A stretch of 64,000 nt of DNA from Sphingomonadaceae bacterium (GTDB taxonomy: Bacteria > Pseudomonadota > Alphaproteobacteria > Sphingomonadales > Sphingomonadaceae), in NCBI GenBank assembly GCA_024236155.1, contig JACKLA010000007.1:1-64000 (forward strand). Direction: 5' to 3'. The translations under genes and the position numbers were made by a program. The notes below the pieces were generated by a model that was not told the DNA's origin, did no database searches, and worked only from the letters and a program-made list of their open reading frames with translations. Shown in pieces: positions 37,688-45,678 of this stretch. Each line of letters opens with the position of its first letter. Position 1 is the stretch's first letter.

Positions 37688-37716
37688 TTGACACGAATCC
37701 GGCGCTGGCCTAGTGG
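37688..37716 (+). promoter_or_regulatory. Probable promoter of tRNA-Asp
   Basis: A consensus TTGACA is followed after 17 bases by TAGTGG and the GC-rich CGCGTCTC. The tRNA starts 34 bases later. The rest of the roughly 200 bases between the exported gene and this tRNA shows no other feature. Confidence 0.55.
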
Positions 37717-37750
37717 CGCGTCTCCCAAGAGGCGCTGGCCGCTTAAATGC

Positions 37751-37827
37751 GCGGGTGTAGCTCAGTTGGTTAGAGTATCGGCCTGTCACGCCGAGGGTCG
37801 CGGGTTCGAGTCCCGTCACTCGCGCCA
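37751..37827 (+). tRNA. tRNA-Asp (GTC)
   Basis: Cloverleaf with acceptor GCGGGTG/CACTCGC, the D-arm AGCTCAGTTGGTTAGAGT, anticodon loop CTGTCAC (anticodon GTC), the T-arm GGGTTCGAGTCCC, discriminator G and an encoded CCA. It is 77 bases long. Confidence 0.97.
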
Positions 37828-37873
37828 CTTGGGACATTTATCCAGCAGCTTCGAAATTGCCCTCCGACAGAGG

Positions 37874-38095
37874 CTATCCCCAGCGGCCGGTTTCCATCCA
37901 GATAAGGAAGCGCTTCAGCGGCAGCAGCCAGATCAGGCCGAGGACGAGGTAGACCAGTGTCTGCACCAGCACCGGCCAACCGCTCATCAACTCGGGTGCA
38001 TAGCGGGCAATGACCAGCCCGTAAGCGATCAGCCCGATGATCAGCCCGAGAATGCCGATTGGAATGCGCCAGGTGGGTTCGGTCCGTTTCATCAT
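37874..38095 (-). CDS. DUF2842 family small membrane protein
   Basis: A 73-residue protein with two membrane segments (IPIGILGLIIGLIAYGLVI and VLVQTLVYLVLGLIWLLPL) and a conserved TWRIP start. This arrangement matches DUF2842, found across Alphaproteobacteria without known function. Its ATG overlaps the fau stop codon, so it is coupled to folate-salvage gene fau. Confidence 0.8.
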   Translation of the reverse strand: MMKRTEPTWRIPIGILGLIIGLIAYGLVIARYAPELMSGWPVLVQTLVYLVLGLIWLLPLKRFLIWMETGRWG

Positions 38096-38664
38096 TCGCT
38101 CCGGAAAATCTGGGTCGGGGTGACCACTGCGTCGAGCTTCCGGTCATGGGCCTCAAGTGGCAAGGCGTCGAGCAGTTGGACGTCCCACGCCAGCCCGATG
38201 GTTGTAACCGAGCCGTTTTCGGCCAGCCAGCGATCGTAATGCCCGCCACCCTGGCCGAGTCTGTGTCCGTCAGCGGTGAACGCCACCAGGGGGACGATCA
38301 GCGCATCGGGCGCACAACCCGGTGCGGAAGCATCCGGCTGCACCATGCCATGGGGTCCGGCCTCCAGCGCATCATCGTCCCACGGGTTGGGCCATTCGCC
38401 AAACTGCATGGGAGCGGCATCGTCCTCGAACCGCGGCAGGCAAATACGCTTGCCCTGCTCGGCGAACCATCGCGCCCAGCCGAGCGAAGGCGCTTCGTAG
38501 GCGGTCGGATAATATAGGCCCAGCGTCGCACAATCGGCCAACAGGTCGACAACCGCTTGCGGAGGGCGGTTGAGGATGAGCCCGCGAAGTGCTTCGGGCA
38601 TCGACGTCACGAATTCACGACGTTTTGCACGCATCGCCTTGCGCAGTGCCTGCTTGTCCTGCAT
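38092..38664 (-). CDS. fau: 5-formyltetrahydrofolate cyclo-ligase
   Basis: This 190-residue enzyme converts 5-formyl-THF to 5,10-methenyl-THF with ATP. The signature LGQGGGHYDRWLAE near residue 135 binds the substrate, and the basic N-terminus (RKAMRAKRREF) binds ATP. It lies just downstream of a 6S RNA gene, an arrangement known from E. coli (ygfA) and many proteobacteria where both are co-transcribed. Confidence 0.95.
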   Translation of the reverse strand: MQDKQALRKAMRAKRREFVTSMPEALRGLILNRPPQAVVDLLADCATLGLYYPTAYEAPSLGWARWFAEQGKRICLPRFEDDAAPMQFGEWPNPWDDDALEAGPHGMVQPDASAPGCAPDALIVPLVAFTADGHRLGQGGGHYDRWLAENGSVTTIGLAWDVQLLDALPLEAHDRKLDAVVTPTQIFRSE

Positions 38665-38667
38665 CCG

Positions 38668-38832
38668 ATGCTCCGTAACCTATGGGGTGGCGGAACCACC
38701 ATGGGTCGTTACCAGTGAAATCCTCTGACGCCTAAACGTCAGGTGGGCGCCGTTTACCCGAGCCCCCAGGACGAACCCGTTAACCCGGGCAGGGACAGCT
38801 CCCTAGGATTGCTTATAGCCTCAGGGATATTC
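38668..38832 (-). ncRNA. ssrS: 6S RNA (RNA polymerase regulator)
   Basis: The roughly 200-base gap between zapA and fau is the conserved place for 6S RNA. Read on the minus strand, the 5' side CCCTGAGGCTAT can pair imperfectly with ATAGGTTACGG near the fau start, giving the long closing stem. Inside lie the hairpins CTGACG-TTTAGG-CGTCAG and GGTGG-TTCCG-CCACC flanking a large internal bulge, as expected for the open-promoter mimic. 6S RNA binds the sigma-70 holoenzyme in stationary phase. The ends are estimates; the primary transcript may begin near 38859. A covariance-model search (Rfam RF00013) would settle it. Confidence 0.75.
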
Positions 38833-38865
38833 GAACGGCTCGTGCCGGGCAGTCCCGCCGCGCCC

Positions 38866-38894
38866 TATCTAGGGTGCCGCCGTTCCGGCCTCAA
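38866..38894 (-). promoter_or_regulatory. Candidate 6S RNA promoter inside the zapA 3' end
   Basis: On the minus strand, TTGAGG and TAGATA are spaced by 17 bases and followed by GGGCGCGG. The TAG of the -10 element is the zapA stop codon, so the promoter overlaps the end of the upstream gene. Confidence 0.45.
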
Positions 38895-39555
38895 GCTTTT
38901 CGGCGCATTCTTCGAGCAATTCGGCAAATCGTTCGAGCGCAGGGGCAAGGTCTTCCGAACTGCCAGTGTTTCCGTTGGCAGCAGCAACCGCCGTCATTGC
39001 ACCCAGCCGTTCCACCTTGGCTTCCAGCGCATTCTTCTCGCTCGCCAGGCCATCGGCTTTCGCCGTCATGGCTTCAAGCTCGCGCGTCAGCTCTGTCACC
39101 TTTGCGCTCTGCGCGTCGGCAGCCTCGCGGGCATCCTGCGCCTCTTGACGGCGATTGCCCAGTTCCCTGCGCATATCGTCGACCTCGGCATTATGTCGCT
39201 GCTGGGCGGACTGAAGCCCGTCCAGTTCGCCCTCGAGCTCGCCAATTTTGAGCTTTAGCTCGTCACGCATCCCGATTGCGAGATTGGCCTCGCGCTGTTG
39301 GGCTGCGGCGCTTTCCTCGACTTGTGCCTTTGCCGCATTGGCTGCTTCAACCTGCTTGCGTGCTTCATGCAAATCGTCGGCAACGAACAGTCCGGCGAAC
39401 AGCAGGTTCTGCGATTCCTGCGGCGACAGCGAGCCGCCCAGCTGCTGGAGCTTTTCGTCGAGCACCATGCCCAGTCCGGTGACGTGGGCCTCTTCTCCAT
39501 CGGCGCAGGCGACCGTGTAACTGCGCCCGCCGATGGTGACGGTGACGTCGCTCAT
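38869..39555 (-). CDS. zapA: Cell division protein ZapA with long coiled-coil extension
   Basis: ZapA binds and bundles FtsZ filaments at the division ring. The N-terminal 90 residues match ZapA (VTVTIGGRSYTVACADGEEAHV, LFAGLFVADDLHEARKQV). The protein is 228 residues, about twice the usual length: residues 60-200 form one long coiled coil rich in A, E, Q and R, ending in a short acidic helix (LERFAELLEECAEKLE). Its ATG overlaps the stop of the small gene upstream, and 6S RNA and fau follow. Confidence 0.9.
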   Translation of the reverse strand: MSDVTVTIGGRSYTVACADGEEAHVTGLGMVLDEKLQQLGGSLSPQESQNLLFAGLFVADDLHEARKQVEAANAAKAQVEESAAAQQREANLAIGMRDELKLKIGELEGELDGLQSAQQRHNAEVDDMRRELGNRRQEAQDAREAADAQSAKVTELTRELEAMTAKADGLASEKNALEAKVERLGAMTAVAAANGNTGSSEDLAPALERFAELLEECAEKLEAGTAAP

Positions 39556-39746
39556 GCCTCCAGCTCCCGGATCAGGCTCTCAAGCTCGCCAAGCTGGGTG
39601 GTCACGGCTTCTCGCAGCGCCTCATGTTTTTCCACCAGTGCAGAAGCGGGCGCATGTTCCGCAGGCCCGCGATCCGCCACCTTGGCAATGCGCGCCAGTG
39701 CGTCCTCGATCCGCTGCACGGCGTTTTCGATACGATCCCCACTCAT
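39552..39746 (-). CDS. Small coiled-coil protein upstream of zapA (ZauP-like)
   Basis: A 64-residue protein starting MSGDRIENAVQRIEDALARI, predicted to be almost entirely coiled coil (EKHEALREAVTTQLGELESLIRELE in its second half, quoted here only as a helix pattern). In Caulobacter a small coiled-coil protein encoded just upstream of zapA, ZauP, joins ZapA to FtsZ. Position, size and composition fit that role. It lacks a ribosome site and has a -10-like hexamer seven bases before the ATG. The name rests on synteny. Confidence 0.75.
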   Translation of the reverse strand: MSGDRIENAVQRIEDALARIAKVADRGPAEHAPASALVEKHEALREAVTTQLGELESLIRELEA

Positions 39747-39753
39747 GGCGTAT

Positions 39754-39781
39754 TTAATATCCCATTTGCCTTGGCAGGCAA
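39754..39781 (-). promoter_or_regulatory. Candidate promoter giving a leaderless zauP-zapA mRNA
   Basis: On the minus strand, TTGCCT and TATTAA are spaced by 16 bases and TATTAA ends seven bases before the ATG. The 207-base gap to tkt holds this and nothing else I can name. Confidence 0.48.
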
Positions 39782-39953
39782 AGGCTTGGCGGGGCCTGTT
39801 GATAACTGGCGCAAAGGCCGATCGTTTCGTCAATTGGTGGAAGCCGGGCGCTGCTGTCCTTGACCTCGCACCGCGCGTCCGCAAAGGGGTTCGCGCGCCC
39901 GAATCATGTCTGTCGCGAGCGGTCGGCAGATGCCATCCAAGGAGCCTTCCCGA

Positions 39954-41954
39954 ATGACGATCGACCCCTCGCGCATGGTGCCCATGGCAAATGCCATTCG
40001 CGCCCTATCGATGGATGCGATCCAGGCTGCAAATTCAGGGCACCCCGGCATGCCTATGGGGATGGCCGATGTTGCGACCGTCCTTTGGTCGAAATATCTC
40101 AAATTCGACCCCTCTTCGCCCAAATGGCATGATCGCGATCGTTTCGTGCTGAGCGCGGGCCATGGCTCGATGCTGATTTACTCGCTGCTCCACCTCAGTG
40201 GTTATGCCGCGCCGACGATGGATGACATCCGCAATTTCCGGCAGCTTGGCAGCCCCTGTGCTGGCCACCCGGAGAACTTCCTGCTCGACGGGGTCGAATG
40301 CACCACCGGCCCGCTGGGGCAGGGCGTTGCAATGGCAGTGGGTATGGCGATTGCAGAACGCCAGCTCAACGCGCATTTCGGTGACGATCTGGTCAACCAC
40401 CGCACCTGGGTGATCGCTGGCGACGGTTGTCTGATGGAAGGCATCAATCACGAAGCCATCGGTCTTGCCGGTCACCTCAAGCTCGGCCAGCTCAATGTGC
40501 TGTGGGATGACAACAACATCACCATCGACGGCAGCGCTGATCTCTCGACCAGCGAGGATATTCTTGCGCGGCACCGTGCGGCCGGCTGGCACACAGTCAG
40601 TTGCGATGGGCATGACCATGCCGATATTGCCCGCGCGATCGAGGATGCGATGGCCGATCCGCGCCCAAGCCTGATCGCCTGCAAGACGATCATCGGTAAG
40701 GGTGCGCCAAACAAGCAAGGCACTTCGGCAACACACGCGCGCCGCTTGGCGGTGATGAGATTGCCGCTGCACGAGCGGAGCTGGGCTGGGATGCCGAGCC
40801 GTTTGTCGTGCCGGACGATATCCTCGCCGACTGGCGCTCGATCAGCGAGGCGGGGCAAGAGCGAGCATTCGGCCTGGATGTCGCGCCTCGATAGCGATGC
40901 GGATCGTCGCGCCGAATTCGAAAGCCGGATGATGCATGTGGTCGATCTCGTCGGTCCGGCGATCGAAGGCCATATTTCCGCACTCGCCACCGAGCCGAAA
41001 ACCGTTGCCACCCGCAAGGCGTCGGAAATGGCGCTTGGTCCGCTGACCGAAAAGCTGCCGCATCTTGTCGGCGGCTCGGCCGATCTTACCGGATCGAGCA
41101 ACACCAAGACGCCAAGCACCACGCCCTTCAGTGCCGACGATTATTCGGGCCGTTATCTCTACTACGGCATCCGCGAATTCGGCATGGCTGCCGCGATGAA
41201 CGGCATGATGCTGCACGGCGGTGTCGTACCCTATGGCGGCACTTTCCTGATCTTCAGCGACTATTGCCGCAATGCGATCCGCCTGTCGGCGCTGCAGCAG
41301 GTCGGCGTTGTTTATGTAATGACGCATGACAGCATCGGGCTGGGCGAAGACGGGCCGACCCACCAGCCGGTCGAGCAGGTGATGAGCCTGCGCCTGATCC
41401 CGAACCTCAACGTCTATCGCCCCTGCGACACGATCGAGACGGCAGAGTGCTGGGCGCTGGCCTTGCAGACCCCGTCGACCCCTTCGGTGCTGGCTCTTTC
41501 GCGACAGAACCTGCCGCAGCTGCGCGGCGAAGGCGATGCGGACTGGGCGGCGACCTCAAACCGCTGCGCCAAGGGTGCTTATCGCATCCGCGCTGCATCG
41601 GCAGGGCGCAAGGTCGTGCTTGCCGCAACCGGATCCGAAGTTGCGTTGGCGGTCGAAGTTGCCGAGGCTCTGGAAGGCAAGGGCATTGGCGCGGATGTGG
41701 TTTCGGTGCCGTGTGCCGAACTGTTCGACGCGCAGGATGCGGCCTATCGTTCGGACATCTTGCCCGCCGATGCGCTCAAGGTTTCGATAGAAGCCGGCGC
41801 AACGCTTGGATGGGAACGCTATACCGGCACGGATGGGATCAACATCGGCCTCGACCGTTTCGGCGCTTCGGCCCCGGCGGAACAGCTGTTCGAGAAATTT
41901 GGCTTCACGGCGGACGCAATCGTTCCGCAAATCCTGAATAAACTCAATTCCTAA
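39954..41954 (+). CDS. tkt: Transketolase, with a compensated double frameshift
   Basis: Transketolase, 666 residues, moves two-carbon units in the pentose-phosphate pathway using thiamine diphosphate. Good motifs are SGHPGMPMGMA, the ThDP motif GDGCLMEGINHEA...DDNN, the catalytic-glutamate region YGIREFGMAAAMNG, and HDSIGLGEDGPTHQPVEQ. Residues 262-306 do not match any transketolase. In the +2 frame of the same bases the expected HGAPLG...GWDAEPF sequence appears, so two single-base changes shift and then restore the frame (see the segment entry). I chose the ATG with GGAG nine bases upstream (MTIDPSRM). It heads the gap-pgk run. Confidence 0.93.
   Translation: MTIDPSRMVPMANAIRALSMDAIQAANSGHPGMPMGMADVATVLWSKYLKFDPSSPKWHDRDRFVLSAGHGSMLIYSLLHLSGYAAPTMDDIRNFRQLGSPCAGHPENFLLDGVECTTGPLGQGVAMAVGMAIAERQLNAHFGDDLVNHRTWVIAGDGCLMEGINHEAIGLAGHLKLGQLNVLWDDNNITIDGSADLSTSEDILARHRAAGWHTVSCDGHDHADIARAIEDAMADPRPSLIACKTIIGKGAPNKQGTSATHARRLAVMRLPLHERSWAGMPSRLSCRTISSPTGARSARRGKSEHSAWMSRLDSDADRRAEFESRMMHVVDLVGPAIEGHISALATEPKTVATRKASEMALGPLTEKLPHLVGGSADLTGSSNTKTPSTTPFSADDYSGRYLYYGIREFGMAAAMNGMMLHGGVVPYGGTFLIFSDYCRNAIRLSALQQVGVVYVMTHDSIGLGEDGPTHQPVEQVMSLRLIPNLNVYRPCDTIETAECWALALQTPSTPSVLALSRQNLPQLRGEGDADWAATSNRCAKGAYRIRAASAGRKVVLAATGSEVALAVEVAEALEGKGIGADVVSVPCAELFDAQDAAYRSDILPADALKVSIEAGATLGWERYTGTDGINIGLDRFGASAPAEQLFEKFGFTADAIVPQILNKLNS
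40737..40871 (+). other. Frame-shifted segment within tkt
   Basis: After ACACAC the sequence reads GCGCGCCG; adding one G (GGCGCGCCG) restores THGAPLGGDEIAAARAELGW. That frame stays open through VVPDDILADWRSISEAGQERAF. At 40868-40874 the sequence TTCGGCC has one base too many; dropping a G returns to AWMSRLDSDADRR, the frame used downstream. The total length is unchanged, which hides the defect from an open-frame test. It is either two sequencing errors or two real mutations. Confidence 0.9.
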
Positions 41955-41969
41955 GCAGGAGCATTGAAT

Positions 41970-42977
41970 ATGGCGACCAAGGTTGCAATCAACGGTTTCG
42001 GACGTATCGGGCGCCTTGTGGCGCGTGCCATTCTCGAGCGTGACGATCACGATCTCGAACTCGTCAGCATCAACGACCTGGCCGATACCAAGTCCAACGC
42101 CCTGCTGTTCCAGTATGATTCGACCCACGGCCGCTTCCCCGGGACGGTCGAGGTTGGCGAAGGTTCGATCACCGTCAACGGCAAGAAGATCGCGGTCACC
42201 AGCGAGCGTGATCCCGGCAAGCTGCCGCATGCTGCGCAGGGCGTCGATATCGCCCTTGAATGCACCGGCTTTTTCCAGAGCCATGACGCGGCCAAGCCTC
42301 ACCTCGATGCAGGTGCCAAGCGCGTGCTGATCTCCGCACCGGCGTCGGGCGTGTCTGCAACCATCGTTTATGGCGTCAACCACCAGACGCTGACCAGCGA
42401 CGATGTGATCGTCTCCAACGCCAGCTGCACCACCAACTGCCTCTCGCCAGTGGCCAAGGTGCTGCACGACACAGTCGGCATCGAACGTGGTTTCATGACC
42501 ACGATCCACAGCTACACCAACGACCAGCGCATGCTCGACCAGATGCATTCCGACATGCGCCGCGCGCGCGGTGGTGCGCAGAACATGATCCCGACCACGA
42601 CGGGTGCAGCACGCGCCGTCGGCCTCGTCCTGCCTGAACTCAAGGGCAAGCTCGACGGTTCTTCGGTTCGCGTGCCGACCCCCAATGTCAGCCTGGTTGA
42701 CCTCGTGTTCACCCCGGGCCGCGATACCAGCGCGGAAGAACTGAACGCTGCCCTCAAGGCTGCAGCCGAAGGTGCGATGAAGGGTGTGCTCGACTACACC
42801 GACCAGCCGCTGGTTTCGAGCGACTTCAACCACCATCCGGCAAGCTCGACGGTCGACAGCCTCGAAACCTCGGTCATGGAAGGCAAACTCTGCCGCGTCG
42901 TCAGCTGGTACGATAACGAGTGGGGCTTCTCGAACCGGATGATCGATACCGCGGGTGTAATGGCCGGTCTGATCTGA
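41970..42977 (+). CDS. gap: Glyceraldehyde-3-phosphate dehydrogenase
   Basis: GAPDH, 335 residues, oxidises glyceraldehyde-3-phosphate in glycolysis and works in reverse in gluconeogenesis. It has the NAD-binding INGFGRIGRLVARA, the catalytic cysteine in SNASCTTNCLSP (about residue 155), and WYDNEWGFSNRM. The ATG has AGGAG eight bases upstream; a TTG two codons earlier is unlikely. It follows tkt by 15 bases. Confidence 0.98.
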   Translation: MATKVAINGFGRIGRLVARAILERDDHDLELVSINDLADTKSNALLFQYDSTHGRFPGTVEVGEGSITVNGKKIAVTSERDPGKLPHAAQGVDIALECTGFFQSHDAAKPHLDAGAKRVLISAPASGVSATIVYGVNHQTLTSDDVIVSNASCTTNCLSPVAKVLHDTVGIERGFMTTIHSYTNDQRMLDQMHSDMRRARGGAQNMIPTTTGAARAVGLVLPELKGKLDGSSVRVPTPNVSLVDLVFTPGRDTSAEELNAALKAAAEGAMKGVLDYTDQPLVSSDFNHHPASSTVDSLETSVMEGKLCRVVSWYDNEWGFSNRMIDTAGVMAGLI

Positions 42978-42997
42978 CTCTCAAACAGGACACCGTG

Positions 42998-43318
42998 ATG
43001 CACAATCCAGCTCGTATCTTCGCCCTTGGCGCGCTGCTGACATTTGCCGGATGTGAGCAGCGTGAAGAGGGGGTGTATGTGCGGGACATTCCTGCGGCAG
43101 GCAACCAAGCCTCGTTCGACGAGATTGCTGAGCAACTTCAGGGCGAAGACCGCTATCTTTGGTCGAATGTGAAGATGCGTATGTCTGCCGCAGACAAACT
43201 GGGAATCGAGTCCGCCAGCGTGCGCGAGGCGATCGAGAACGAGCGTAAACGGGTTGCATGCTCTGATGCGGCATCGGGTCCGACTGAACAGCTCAAATGT
43301 AGCAAATGGCCGATCTGA
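42998..43318 (+). CDS. Small lipoprotein between gap and pgk
   Basis: A 106-residue predicted lipoprotein with signal IFALGALLTFAGC, the lipobox cysteine being near residue 20. The mature part is charged and helical (SFDEIAEQLQGEDRYLW, REAIENERKRVAC) with two more cysteines near the C-terminus. I do not recognise the family. It lies 20 bases after gap and 13 before pgk, so it must be co-transcribed with central glycolytic genes, an odd place for an envelope protein. Confidence 0.65.
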   Translation: MHNPARIFALGALLTFAGCEQREEGVYVRDIPAAGNQASFDEIAEQLQGEDRYLWSNVKMRMSAADKLGIESASVREAIENERKRVACSDAASGPTEQLKCSKWPI

Positions 43319-43331
43319 CAAGGATAAACTG

Positions 43332-44531
43332 GTGAGCAGCTTCAATACCCTCGACGATCTCGGTGACATCACCGGCAAGGTTGCGCTGGTGCGCGTCGAT
43401 CTCAACCTGCCGATGCAGGAAGGTCGCGCGTCCGACGTTACGCGGGTCGAGGCGGTCAAGCCGACCATCCTCGAACTGGCGGATCGCGGGGCCAAGGTCC
43501 TGTTGCTCGCCCATTTCGGTCGTCCCAAGGGCGCGCGCCATTCGACCATGAGCACCAGCATGGTGCAGGGCGATGTCGAGCGCGTGCTCGACCGCGAGAT
43601 CATGTTCATCCCTGAAGTGATGGGGCCGGTGGTCGAACAATCGATCGGTATATTGCGCGATGGCGATATCGGCCTGCTCGACAATGTGCGCTTCTGGCCG
43701 GGTGAAGAGGCAAACGATGCCGAATTCGCCAAGGGTATCGCGGCCCATGGCGATTTTTACGTCAACGATGCGTTTTCAGCCGCGCATCGCGCCCACGCAT
43801 CCACCGAGGGACTCGCGCATGTGCTGCCAGCCTATGCCGGCCGCGCAATGGAGAAGGAACTGAAGGCACTCGATGCAGCGCTGGGCAATCCGCAAACGCC
43901 CGTTGCCGCAGTCGTCGGTGGTGCCAAGGTTTCGACCAAGCTCGATGTGCTCGAAAACCTCGTCGGCAAGGTCCAGCACCTGATCATCGGCGGTGGCATG
44001 GCCAACACATTCCTTGCGGCACGCGGGGTGGATGTTGGCAAATCGCTGTGCGAGCATGATCTCACTGCGACCGCGAACGCCATCATGGACAAGGCGGATC
44101 ACGCTGGCTGCACGGTGCATCTGCCCTATGACGTCACTGTGGCGAAGGAATTTGCTGCCAACCCGCCCAGCGTGCGCACATGCAACGTCCACGAAGTTGC
44201 CGGGGACGAGATGATTCTCGATGTTGGCCCTTTGGCGGTTGAGGCGCTGGGCGATGTGCTCAAAACTTGCCGGACGCTGGTCTGGAACGGCCCGATGGGG
44301 GCATTCGAGATCGAGCCCTTCGACAATGCGACCGTTTCGCTCGCCCGCACTGCGGCTGCTCTAACGCAGGACGGTTCGCTCATTTCGGTGGCTGGCGGCG
44401 GAGATACGGTTGCAGCGCTCAACCATGCCGGTGTTGCCGAAGATTTCACTTATATTTCAACCGCTGGCGGCGCTTTCCTCGAATGGATGGAGGGCAAGGC
44501 CTTGCCCGGTGTGGCGGCGCTGACAGCATGA
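43332..44531 (+). CDS. pgk: Phosphoglycerate kinase
   Basis: PGK, 399 residues, transfers phosphate between 1,3-bisphosphoglycerate and ADP. It shows VRVDLNLPMQEG, LLLAHFGRPKGARH, DNVRFWPGEEAND, the hinge GGAKVSTKLDVL, WNGPMGAFEIEPF and the ATP-site GGGDTVAALNHAG. The start is GTG with a weak AAGGA. Its stop overlaps the start of the thioesterase gene (ATGA). Confidence 0.98.
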   Translation: MSSFNTLDDLGDITGKVALVRVDLNLPMQEGRASDVTRVEAVKPTILELADRGAKVLLLAHFGRPKGARHSTMSTSMVQGDVERVLDREIMFIPEVMGPVVEQSIGILRDGDIGLLDNVRFWPGEEANDAEFAKGIAAHGDFYVNDAFSAAHRAHASTEGLAHVLPAYAGRAMEKELKALDAALGNPQTPVAAVVGGAKVSTKLDVLENLVGKVQHLIIGGGMANTFLAARGVDVGKSLCEHDLTATANAIMDKADHAGCTVHLPYDVTVAKEFAANPPSVRTCNVHEVAGDEMILDVGPLAVEALGDVLKTCRTLVWNGPMGAFEIEPFDNATVSLARTAAALTQDGSLISVAGGGDTVAALNHAGVAEDFTYISTAGGAFLEWMEGKALPGVAALTA

Positions 44532-44989
44532 GCGAGAACGAAGCCGTTGGTGCAAGCGGCGGGCTGGTGCCGGTAACCGAGGGTGAATGGGCCGGGTGGT
44601 CGACCTGGCAAAGCGATGCTTTCGAACAACGTGCAGGGCCGTTTTACGAGCGCATCGAGGATGATGGCGGTTATGTGAGCGCCTTCCGCGCCGAACCACG
44701 CCATATGAACGGCGCGGGGTTCATGCATGGCGGATGCCTGATGACCTTCGCCGATTCTGCGCTTTTCACCATCGCCAGCCGCGAACTGGCTGACAGCCGC
44801 GGAGTAACGCTCAATCTCACTTCGGACTTCCTCGATCCCGCGCGAGTCGGGCAGATGATGGAGGCACGCGGCAAGGTGGTGCGGGCAGGAGGCAAGACGA
44901 TCTTCGTAGAGGGATTGATCACTGCTGATGGCCAGCCGGTGCTGCGCTTCAACGGCATCATCCGCAAGGTCAGTGGAAAGAGGCAGTAG
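44528..44989 (+). CDS. PaaI-type hotdog thioesterase
   Basis: A 153-residue single hotdog domain. The motif HMNGAGFMHGGCLMTFADSALF, with the HGG turn and acidic residue, is typical of the PaaI/YbgC acyl-CoA thioesterases. The preferred acyl-CoA cannot be told. It is translationally coupled to pgk, and the next gene starts directly after its stop. Confidence 0.85.
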   Translation: MSENEAVGASGGLVPVTEGEWAGWSTWQSDAFEQRAGPFYERIEDDGGYVSAFRAEPRHMNGAGFMHGGCLMTFADSALFTIASRELADSRGVTLNLTSDFLDPARVGQMMEARGKVVRAGGKTIFVEGLITADGQPVLRFNGIIRKVSGKRQ

Positions 44990-45628
44990 TTGGCCGAAAC
45001 CCGTGATCTCTTTGCGACTCCCTTCGTTGTGGACCGGCTGCAGAGTGAGGAGGGGTTGCGCATGCTGCGGGCGGCTATCGACGCCGAAATCGCGCGTGAC
45101 CGTGATGGGGTGAATATCTCCAACATCGGTGGCTGGCATTCGAACACGCGGATGCTCGAATGGGGTGGGGAAGCGGCGCGGGCACTCGCACTGAAGGCTA
45201 TGACCATGGCCGATGCTCAAACTGTGGATGCCCGGTCGCCGGAAAACAGCCGTTTTACCTGGCACCCAGAAATGTGGGCGAATGTGTCCGGCAAGGGAAA
45301 CGCGAACCAGTATCACTACCATCCCGGCAGCTTCTGGTCGGCGGTTGCCTATGTCGACGATGGGTATGACGGTGATACGGACCCCACGCTGGGGGGAGAA
45401 CTGCAACTGCTGGACCCGCGTATGCCGATGGTCAGGATGACAGCGCCCGACTTGCGGCTTCGCGACGGTGCGGGGCAGCCACAGCACAATGAAATTTCAA
45501 TTCGCCCGGAAAGTGGCATGATCGTGATGTTCCCAAGCTGGTTGCAACACGCTGTGCGCCCATTTTCAGGCGCGGGGAGCCGCATTTCGATCGCGATCAA
45601 CCTGATCGCCGTGCTTAAGCGGGATTAG
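44990..45628 (+). CDS. Putative 2OG-Fe(II) oxygenase (TIGR02466-like)
   Basis: A 212-residue protein with the layout of the TIGR02466 putative 2-oxoglutarate/iron oxygenases: NQYHYHPGSFWSAVAYVDDGYDG supplies the first histidine and acid, and FPSWLQHAVRPFSG the second histidine, followed by the arginine in SRISIAINL for 2OG. Substrate unknown. The start is TTG directly after the thioesterase stop, so it depends on coupling. Confidence 0.8.
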   Translation: MAETRDLFATPFVVDRLQSEEGLRMLRAAIDAEIARDRDGVNISNIGGWHSNTRMLEWGGEAARALALKAMTMADAQTVDARSPENSRFTWHPEMWANVSGKGNANQYHYHPGSFWSAVAYVDDGYDGDTDPTLGGELQLLDPRMPMVRMTAPDLRLRDGAGQPQHNEISIRPESGMIVMFPSWLQHAVRPFSGAGSRISIAINLIAVLKRD

Positions 45629-45641
45629 CTTCGCTGCGGCG

Positions 45642-45670
45642 TTGCGCTGGAGTTGCTGCAACGCTAAAGG
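45642..45670 (+). promoter_or_regulatory. Probable fba promoter
   Basis: TTGCGC and TAAAGG are spaced by 17 bases, then CGCGCCCG. The -10 plus discriminator is identical over 14 bases to that proposed for efp. Predicted start near 45677, about 45 bases before the fba ATG. Confidence 0.55.
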
Positions 45671-45678
45671 CGCGCCCG

